From positions 1 through 57,596 of the forward strand of contig JABMRA010000087.1 in NCBI GenBank assembly GCA_013202925.1: a stretch of 57,596 nt of DNA, written 5' to 3'. A program made the translations under genes and the position numbers. The notes below the pieces were generated by a model that was given only the letters and a program-made list of their open reading frames with translations, was not told where the DNA came from and did not search any database. Positions 51,687-57,596 of the stretch are shown here, in pieces (position 1 is the first letter of the stretch; each line of letters opens with the position of its first letter). Source of the DNA: Candidatus Omnitrophota bacterium (lineage in GTDB: Bacteria > Omnitrophota > Gorgyraeia > Gorgyraeales > Gorgyraeaceae).

Positions 51687-53582
51687 ATGTTGACAGAGAA
51701 AATTTGTTTTTGCTGGAATATAAATTACCGGTGTAATTATCGATGTCCGTATTGTTTCTTTTATAACAGATGGGATAGGGTTGTAAAAGATAACGGAAAT
51801 TTTCCAGCCGAGGACTGGATAAAGAGCTGGCGCCGCATTTATGATATTTATGGAAGCGCAAAGATAGAGACAGCAGGGGGGGAGCCGTTTACTTTTCCTT
51901 CTTTCGTGAGATGCATAAATGAGATATGTAAATTGCACAGCCTTAGGATTACAACAAATCTTTCCTGTTCAACAGAGATTCTGAAGACGATTATCGGACA
52001 AAACAGTCCCGAGAGACTAAAATGGAACATAACCTTCCATCCGAGTTTCGCTAATGTCGATGATTTTTTAAAAAAGGCCCTGCTTTTGAAGCGCAACAAA
52101 TTTGAAGTTTTGACAATGTATGTTGGTTATCCCCCTCAGTTAAAGATGATGCCGCATTTTAGGAGTATATTTCAAGAAAACGGGATCACCTTTTTTGCAC
52201 AGGCATTTCAGGGAGAACATAACAGGATAGCCTATCCTCAGGGTTATACAGAAGAGGAAAGGCAGCTGATGGGCGATCTCAAGAAGGACGATTGTCACGG
52301 AGGGTTAAAGAGACTAATAGAAAATCAATTGCTTAAAAAACAAACAAAGGGCAAATTATGTCTTGCCGGATCGAAATATGCATTTGTTGATTCCACGGGA
52401 GAGGTATACAAATGTTCCCGTGAAAGAAAGAATTCAATGGGGAATTTTCTGGAGCATGATTTTAGATTATATGATCGGCCGCTGCCGTGCGAGTTTGAAT
52501 ATTGCCCTTGTGAATTTACATGGCTGGTTGAAGAAGAGGCGATTCGAGAAAAGCAAGACATGAAGGACCAGGATAAAATCGAGGCGGATCTGCCTTTGAC
52601 GGAATTATCCGGTAAAGCAGCAGTTTGTCAGACGCAGGATAAATATCCTGCCCCTGGTCGAGTCTATTGGTGCTGGGATATACATAATGCATGTAATTAT
52701 AAGTGCCCATATTGCTGGCTTAACACTCCTCACGAAGATGCCCCAAAGGACGTTCATCCTTATCCCGGGATTGATAAACTGGTAAAGATCTGGGCCGATA
52801 TTTATAAGAAATATGGAAGATGCCATATTCATATTTCCGGAGGCGAACCTTCTATCTACCCGTCTTTCTTTGAGTTGATAGGTAAACTTTCGCAATTGCA
52901 TTATGTAGAATTCGACACCAACCTATCTTTTGACCCAGTTGATTTAGTAAGGAATACAGAAGAAGGCCGTAGATTAAAGATAGGGGCTACATTGCACCCA
53001 GAATTTACTGACTTAAATACCTTCTTTTCGAAAGTGCTCCAGTTAAAGGGCGGCGGTTTTAGAATCGGGATGACGTGCGTAGGTTATCCGCCACACTTGA
53101 AAGATATTCGCAGATATAAAGATATATGCGATAAGAATAACGTTGAATTTAATATCCAGGCCTTTAGAGGGGCTTTTAATGGCAAGGAATATCCAACAGC
53201 GTATGACGATGCAGAAAAAGAACTTATTGGCATACAGGCTGAAGATGTTACCAGTCGGATATTAGATTATCACATCAGTGAGAGAGACAAGAAAAAGGAA
53301 AAAGTCCGGAGGTTATGCAGAATGGGTCAAATGGGCGCCAAGATCTATCCGAACGGAGATGTTTTTAGATGTTGTATGCCTGAGGACGATCATAGGATAG
53401 GCAATATTTTCAATGACGATGATTTTAGGTTATTTGATGGACCAAGATATTGTGAGAAGAGTCCGTGTCCTTGTTGGAGGGCCATGATTATTGGCAAGGA
53501 AGATGATTGGCAGCATTACTGGTATCGCATGGAAACAGATAGTAGGTATTGTGATAGAAATTTACAAACTAAGCAAGATTGA
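51687..53582 (+). CDS. Tandem radical SAM protein (alpha + beta domains)
   Basis: A 631-residue protein from the ATG at 51687, preceded by GGGAG; a TTG 18 bases earlier is less likely. Domain 1 (alpha): Cys 16/20/23 (YRCNYRCPYC), AGGEPFTFP, CLAG, KCS, CEFEYCPC. Domain 2 (beta): Cys 336/340/343 (NACNYKCPYC), SGGEPSIYP, CRMGQ, RCC, tail GKEDDWQHYW. Its domain spacing is identical to that of 48212-50107 (second-domain cysteines at the same residue numbers), so the two genes are probably duplicates of one alpha-beta fusion that have since diverged. Function unknown. Confidence 0.88.
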   Translation: MLTEKICFCWNINYRCNYRCPYCFFYNRWDRVVKDNGNFPAEDWIKSWRRIYDIYGSAKIETAGGEPFTFPSFVRCINEICKLHSLRITTNLSCSTEILKTIIGQNSPERLKWNITFHPSFANVDDFLKKALLLKRNKFEVLTMYVGYPPQLKMMPHFRSIFQENGITFFAQAFQGEHNRIAYPQGYTEEERQLMGDLKKDDCHGGLKRLIENQLLKKQTKGKLCLAGSKYAFVDSTGEVYKCSRERKNSMGNFLEHDFRLYDRPLPCEFEYCPCEFTWLVEEEAIREKQDMKDQDKIEADLPLTELSGKAAVCQTQDKYPAPGRVYWCWDIHNACNYKCPYCWLNTPHEDAPKDVHPYPGIDKLVKIWADIYKKYGRCHIHISGGEPSIYPSFFELIGKLSQLHYVEFDTNLSFDPVDLVRNTEEGRRLKIGATLHPEFTDLNTFFSKVLQLKGGGFRIGMTCVGYPPHLKDIRRYKDICDKNNVEFNIQAFRGAFNGKEYPTAYDDAEKELIGIQAEDVTSRILDYHISERDKKKEKVRRLCRMGQMGAKIYPNGDVFRCCMPEDDHRIGNIFNDDDFRLFDGPRYCEKSPCPCWRAMIIGKEDDWQHYWYRMETDSRYCDRNLQTKQD

Positions 53583-53627
53583 TAGTTATATATTAAAAGT
53601 TTTTTAAACTGAACAAAGGAGCTAAAG

Positions 53628-54440
53628 TTGAAATTTACTTTTGGCTGGGATTTATGTTATACATGCAATTACCGCTGTCCGTATTGTGGCATTTGGGAAA
53701 ACAGGTCAGATAGCGATCTTTTTCTGTCTGCCGAAGAATGGGGTGCGATTTGGGACAGGGTCCATGCCAAGTATGGAAGCTGCCACATCTACATGTCAGG
53801 GGGCGAACCGTCTTTTTACCCTGGTTTTTATGACCTAGCGTTAAGATTGGCGCAGAGGCATTCGATAGAGATATGCACCAACCTGTCCTGGGATATAGAT
53901 AGATTGGTGCCGCAGATCCCGGCTGGCACATTAAAGATAGCCGCGACCTTTCATCCAACGTTTGCCAGGTTTGAGGAATTTTTTGAAAATGCGGTAAGGG
54001 TAAAGGAGTATCTACCTAATTCGCAGATATATTATGTGGCGCATCCAGGCCAGATCAGGGAAATGCCTGAAAGGAGCAGGAGATTAAAAGAGCAAGGCGT
54101 AGATCTTATACCATTACCTCTTAGGGGAGACGGATATGTGCTTAACTCAGACGAAGAAAAAAGGATAGTTGAGGAGGTAAGTCCTTACAAAGGCGAGAAG
54201 ATAGAATATCAGTTACAGAGGATCTCGCCTAAAGGCAAGCTGTGCAGGGCAGGCCAGTTTTACGCTGTTATCAGGGCAAATGGCGCGGTGGACCGCTGCA
54301 GTCAGCATAGAAACGGAGGGCTTGGAAATTTTTTGTCAGAGGAGTTTGGTTTATTCGACAAACCTGTTCTTTGCGAGAAGGACTACTGTCCAATAGAATC
54401 ACAATGGATAATAAATGAACAAAGAATTAGAACTAACTGA
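53628..54440 (+). CDS. Single-domain radical SAM protein (alpha type, divergent)
   Basis: A 270-residue protein starting at a TTG eight bases after AAAGGAG. Cys 13/17/20 (YTCNYRCPYC) and SGGEPSFYP are intact. The alpha diagnostics CRAG and RCS are present, but the final CPC is CPI and the YPxxY signature is missing (GDGYVLNSDEEK instead). This is the shortest and most divergent member of the array. Its 3' end overlaps the following methyltransferase by 26 bases, so the two are likely translationally coupled and may act together. Confidence 0.85.
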   Translation: MKFTFGWDLCYTCNYRCPYCGIWENRSDSDLFLSAEEWGAIWDRVHAKYGSCHIYMSGGEPSFYPGFYDLALRLAQRHSIEICTNLSWDIDRLVPQIPAGTLKIAATFHPTFARFEEFFENAVRVKEYLPNSQIYYVAHPGQIREMPERSRRLKEQGVDLIPLPLRGDGYVLNSDEEKRIVEEVSPYKGEKIEYQLQRISPKGKLCRAGQFYAVIRANGAVDRCSQHRNGGLGNFLSEEFGLFDKPVLCEKDYCPIESQWIINEQRIRTN

Positions 54441-55014
54441 AAACAAAATCAGGAAAGTAATTGATGAACTAAGGCAATATTATAGAAGTCTAGAATTCGG
54501 CCCTGTTAGCGATGAGGAAGGCCGCATCTTGCAGATATTGATTGAAATTTCAAATGCTAAAGATGTTTTAGAAATAGGTACATCACTCGGGGTTTCTTCG
54601 CTTTGGATGACCTTAGGTCTTTTAAAGACAAAGGGGAAATTGATAACCTTTGAAGCTATGCCTGAACATGCGCAGTTTGCAAGACAAAATTTTGAAAAAG
54701 CCGGCGTACAGGATATTATTACTCTTATAGAGAGAGACGCTGTATATTTTAGTCCATTATTAAAAGACAAATTTGATTTCATATTTATGGACGGACTCGA
54801 AAGAGAATATTTAATGTTCTTTAATCTTTTTTTCCCTTTGTTGAAGGAAGGAGGCATTATTGTTGCTCATGATGTTATAACAAAGGCGAATGATGCGCAG
54901 GATTACATTGAAACATTAAACAAAGATAGGCGTGTTACTAATTGTATTATCAGAGGCCCTGAGATAGCAACGGGCATGCTTATAACTTATAAGAATAAGG
55001 AATTGACAGGTTAA
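54415..55014 (+). CDS. Class I methyltransferase, O-methyltransferase-like
   Basis: A 199-residue SAM-dependent methyltransferase. It has motif I VLEIGTSLGVSSLWM (about 62-76), acidic residue at the end of strand 2 (LITFEAMPEH), FDFIFMDGLEREY (about 120-132) and GGIIVAHDVITKAND. This is the pattern of caffeoyl-CoA-type or TylF-like O-methyltransferases. The N-terminal 35 residues are helical, as in the family. It sits between an alpha-type rSAM gene, which it overlaps, and a beta/B12-rSAM fusion gene six bases downstream. It may methylate the same product. Substrate unknown. Confidence 0.82.
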   Translation: MNKELELTENKIRKVIDELRQYYRSLEFGPVSDEEGRILQILIEISNAKDVLEIGTSLGVSSLWMTLGLLKTKGKLITFEAMPEHAQFARQNFEKAGVQDIITLIERDAVYFSPLLKDKFDFIFMDGLEREYLMFFNLFFPLLKEGGIIVAHDVITKANDAQDYIETLNKDRRVTNCIIRGPEIATGMLITYKNKELTG

Positions 55015-55020
55015 AACAGG

Positions 55021-57596
55021 ATGGGCAAAAGGCAGACAGGTAATTTACAAGTAGCTTTTCCGCGAAAAACCCCTCCTTACAGAGTTTTTTTCACATGGGA
55101 GATAACATACAATTGTAACTATCGCTGCACTTATTGCCATGCCCCAAAACCAGGGAATCCTGATACAAGAAAAACGACTTCTCTGGACGCAAAGAAATGG
55201 ATAGGGATATGGGACGATGTGTATAAGAATTACGGGGCATGTTTTATTCTTATAAGCGGCGGGGAGCCCTTTGCCTACCCGTCTTTTATGGATCTGGTAA
55301 CGCAGCTTCATAAAAAACACATAATCGAACTTTGCACAAATCTGGAATGGGATGTGAAGCCATTTGTAAAAAATATGGATCCAAAAAGGATAAAGGTCGC
55401 GACCAGCCTGCACCCGGAGTTTGCCGATCTGGACAGGTTTTTGCATAGGCTGAAACTTCTGAAGGACAATGGCTTCAGGACGCATGTGAATTTTGTCCCA
55501 TGGCCCCCGTTTTTAGAAAGAATGGCGGAATACAAGGAAAAGGTGGAGGCGCTGGGCGTTCAATTTATATTGCAGCCTTTTATAGGAGATTATGAGGGCA
55601 GGAGATATCCTCAGGGTTACACTGAATCCGAAAGAGAATATTTTAAGATATTCAAGGATTCCTGTAATATAAGCACGCTCGATTTCAAGACGACCAACGA
55701 ATCCAACAAGAAAGGCAAACTCTGCAGAATGGGACAGAATTACGCATTTATTCATCCTGACGGGGCTGCAGACAGGTGCTGTAAGGATCACAGCGTAGCA
55801 TTGGGTAATGTGATAGACAAGACATTTAGGTTGCTGGAAGAGCCGGCTGCCTGCACAATCGAAGAATGCAACTGCTGGCGGTGCATGCTCGTAGAGAAAG
55901 AACCTGAATGGGTAAATCACTGGGGCTGGGCCGAGATAGAAGACATAGAGCCAGTCGCTATAAAATCAGAACCCTCCGGAGCGAGGCAGGGCGAGGTTTT
56001 GGATGGAAGGGATTCTGGTGCGAGGGTGGCGCTGGTACAGCTGCCGCCATGGGGAGTCTTTGATCCCCCTAACGCGCTTGCGCAGATGTCCAGCTATATA
56101 AAGCGGGACGGTCACAAGGCGGCAGTGTTTGATGTCAATGTCGGATTGTATAATAGCAAAAGAGAGCAGTATAAGACAGTATGGGCCATAGAGCAGAGCG
56201 GATTCTGGCATAATCAGGAGAATGTTTTAAAGTTCTTCAATGATAACAGCGAGACAATCAATGATTTCATCCAAAGGATTATTGCTGTTGAGCCAGAAGT
56301 CGTCGGCCTTTCCGTAAGCTCGGCTTCTTTGCACTTTGCGATGGAGTTTGTTAAGAAGATAAAAGAGAAGAGGCCTCAGGTAAAGATTGTTTTTGGAGGG
56401 GCCATGTTTTTTGTCCAGGTGGATATGGAATCCATTTTAAATAATGGCTGTGTGGACATAATTATTCTCGGGGAAGGAGAAGAATCCTTTTCCGAATTGC
56501 TGCAGATATTAAGGGATGGCAGGGACCTTGGATTATGCAGGGGGATATGCTTTAAAAAAGGCGGCAAGATAGTGAATACAGGGCCAAGGGAATACATGAA
56601 AAATCTGGATGAACTTCCGTTTCTGGATTTCAGTGATTTGCCTCTGGACAGATATGACCCGCCAGGGCATCTGGGCAGACATATTTCCCTTATGACAAGC
56701 CGCGGGTGCATACAGAATTGCGTGTTCTGTGGCCCAAAGGCCTACTGGCAGGGATTCAGGACAATGAGCGGTAAGCGCATCTATGATGAGATAAGGTACC
56801 ATATTGCCTTAAACCCAGATATAGAGCATATAGAATTCCTTGATCTGCTTTTTAATGGAAGCATTAAGACCTTAAATGACTTCTGTGATTTAATGATCAG
56901 CGACCCGCCTAAGCCGGGCTTAAAATGGCACGTCAATGCGATCATCAGGCCAGAGATGACTTTGGAGGTATTTCAGAAGATGAAGCGTGCCGGGTGCCAT
57001 CACATAACTTATGGCATTGAATCTGGCTCTCAAAGGGTCTTGGGCCTGATGAAAAAACGTTATAAGGTAAAAGATGCGGATGATGTCCTTGAGAATAATC
57101 ATAAGGCAGGCATAGAGGTTACCTGCAATTTTATGTTTGGCTTCCCCGGAGAGACAGAGGAGGATTTTCAAGAGACCCTTGATTTTTTAAGGCGCAATTC
57201 GAGATATATCACAACCGCCTATCCCAGTCGCACGTATTGCACAGTAGAGCCTTTTAGTTACATGGAAAAACAGATGGAAGAGTTTGATATGGTGCCGAAT
57301 AAGGATTATCCTATCTATTGGGAGTCGCGGGACAGCCGCAATAATTATCCTGAGAGGCTCAGGAGGTGCGAGGTGTTTTCCAGCCTGGCCTTATCCCTGG
57401 ACGTAGCAGTTGGGAGCGGGCTTCAGACCTCGGTGGAATTGGATAAATGGTTCAGTCTCGGTTTTTACTATCTTGCCAAAAAGGACAGCGGGTCAGCCAA
57501 AAGGTCTTTCCAGAATTACCTGAAACTGGACCCCAAAAATGAGGTTATAAATAATAAGATTCACGAGCTTGATAATGCGCTCAATGCAGACAGGCC
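55021..57596 (+). CDS. Fusion of beta-type rSAM and B12-binding rSAM, 3' partial
   Basis: The frame is open from the ATG at 55021 to the window end (858 codons, no stop). Residues about 18-330 form a beta-type array domain: Cys 32/36/39 (YNCNYRCTYC), SGGEPFAYP, CRMGQ, RCC, tail VEKEPEWVNHW. After a short linker, residues about 336-858 form a B12-binding rSAM protein like those at 37210 and 41769: LVQLPPWGVFDPPNAL, KAAVFDVNVGLYN, Cys 563/567/570 (SRGCIQNCVFC), RTMSGKRIYDE, IESGSQRVLGLM, GFPGETEEDF, and a TPR-like tail starting LGFYYLAKK. The fusion physically links the two enzyme classes of the array. The end lies outside the window. Confidence 0.88.
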   Translation, partial: MGKRQTGNLQVAFPRKTPPYRVFFTWEITYNCNYRCTYCHAPKPGNPDTRKTTSLDAKKWIGIWDDVYKNYGACFILISGGEPFAYPSFMDLVTQLHKKHIIELCTNLEWDVKPFVKNMDPKRIKVATSLHPEFADLDRFLHRLKLLKDNGFRTHVNFVPWPPFLERMAEYKEKVEALGVQFILQPFIGDYEGRRYPQGYTESEREYFKIFKDSCNISTLDFKTTNESNKKGKLCRMGQNYAFIHPDGAADRCCKDHSVALGNVIDKTFRLLEEPAACTIEECNCWRCMLVEKEPEWVNHWGWAEIEDIEPVAIKSEPSGARQGEVLDGRDSGARVALVQLPPWGVFDPPNALAQMSSYIKRDGHKAAVFDVNVGLYNSKREQYKTVWAIEQSGFWHNQENVLKFFNDNSETINDFIQRIIAVEPEVVGLSVSSASLHFAMEFVKKIKEKRPQVKIVFGGAMFFVQVDMESILNNGCVDIIILGEGEESFSELLQILRDGRDLGLCRGICFKKGGKIVNTGPREYMKNLDELPFLDFSDLPLDRYDPPGHLGRHISLMTSRGCIQNCVFCGPKAYWQGFRTMSGKRIYDEIRYHIALNPDIEHIEFLDLLFNGSIKTLNDFCDLMISDPPKPGLKWHVNAIIRPEMTLEVFQKMKRAGCHHITYGIESGSQRVLGLMKKRYKVKDADDVLENNHKAGIEVTCNFMFGFPGETEEDFQETLDFLRRNSRYITTAYPSRTYCTVEPFSYMEKQMEEFDMVPNKDYPIYWESRDSRNNYPERLRRCEVFSSLALSLDVAVGSGLQTSVELDKWFSLGFYYLAKKDSGSAKRSFQNYLKLDPKNEVINNKIHELDNALNADR

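Noticed and set aside
46457..57596. A ribosomally made peptide (RiPP) cluster with rSAM maturases
   Set aside because: I found no small precursor gene, no leader-binding domain and no peptidase or peptide exporter nearby; the 25-residue frame at 50113 is better explained as a domain relic.

Overview
The window reads as a piece of a mostly one-strand, moderately AT-rich bacterial chromosome. Housekeeping genes (dnaG, rpoD, rsmE, rnpB, three tRNAs) are interleaved with type IV pilus genes, surface-polysaccharide genes and a very large set of radical SAM (rSAM) genes. The many cobalamin-domain rSAM proteins, GT-C enzymes with TPR tails, and a carbamoyltransferase/SxtJ pair suggest an uncultured didermic lineage such as Candidatus Omnitrophota. 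That assignment is inference from gene style; no 16S gene is present. Every credible protein gene is on the + strand.

Layout: (1) 1-2830, type IV pilus block: two pilins, PilT, two pseudopilins. (2) 2831-3277, tRNA-Ala(CGC) in a nest of hairpins, followed by a repeat that carries a copy of the tRNA 3' end. (3) 3278-10825, rsmE, two GT-C membrane glycosyltransferases with TPRs, a GT2, a methyltransferase and a B12-type rSAM protein. (4) 10859-15882, cvpA-like gene, NIF3-like gene, dnaG, rpoD and a strong terminator. (5) 15883-19273, a disturbed tRNA neighbourhood: a methyltransferase, a promoter plus 5' half of a CAT tRNA, an AT-rich B12-rSAM gene, the complete CAT tRNA, a second tail-copy repeat, a cloverleaf-like inverted-repeat structure and tRNA-Val(CAC). 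(6) 19274-22402, zinc-ribbon protein, RNase HI, RNase P RNA, a PDZ/TPR envelope protein and a HAMP protein. (7) 22665-30987, polysaccharide locus: GT4, WecA/MraY-type initiating transferase, flavoprotein, carbamoyltransferase, SxtJ-like protein, Wzm/Wzt-type ABC exporter. (8) 30980-57596, a 2077-residue GT2-coiled coil-GT2-GT4-rSAM-rSAM fusion followed by an almost uninterrupted array of rSAM genes that runs off the window end.

I count 19 intact CxxxCxxC rSAM domains in the window, 17 of them after position 35,000. Nine belong to one paralogous family (one or two per protein, 46457-56000). These fall into two subtypes, called alpha and beta here, told apart by three independent motifs. Around them are three related cobalamin-binding-type rSAM proteins, three SPASM-type rSAM domains of another family and small-molecule-type methyltransferases. 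Gene overlaps suggest one long co-transcribed unit downstream of the polysaccharide exporter. No precursor-peptide gene is evident, so the substrate is unknown; a surface glycan or a glycolipid-linked small molecule is the most natural guess. The rSAM array, the giant fusion and the tRNA-tail repeats are the parts most likely to be undescribed.
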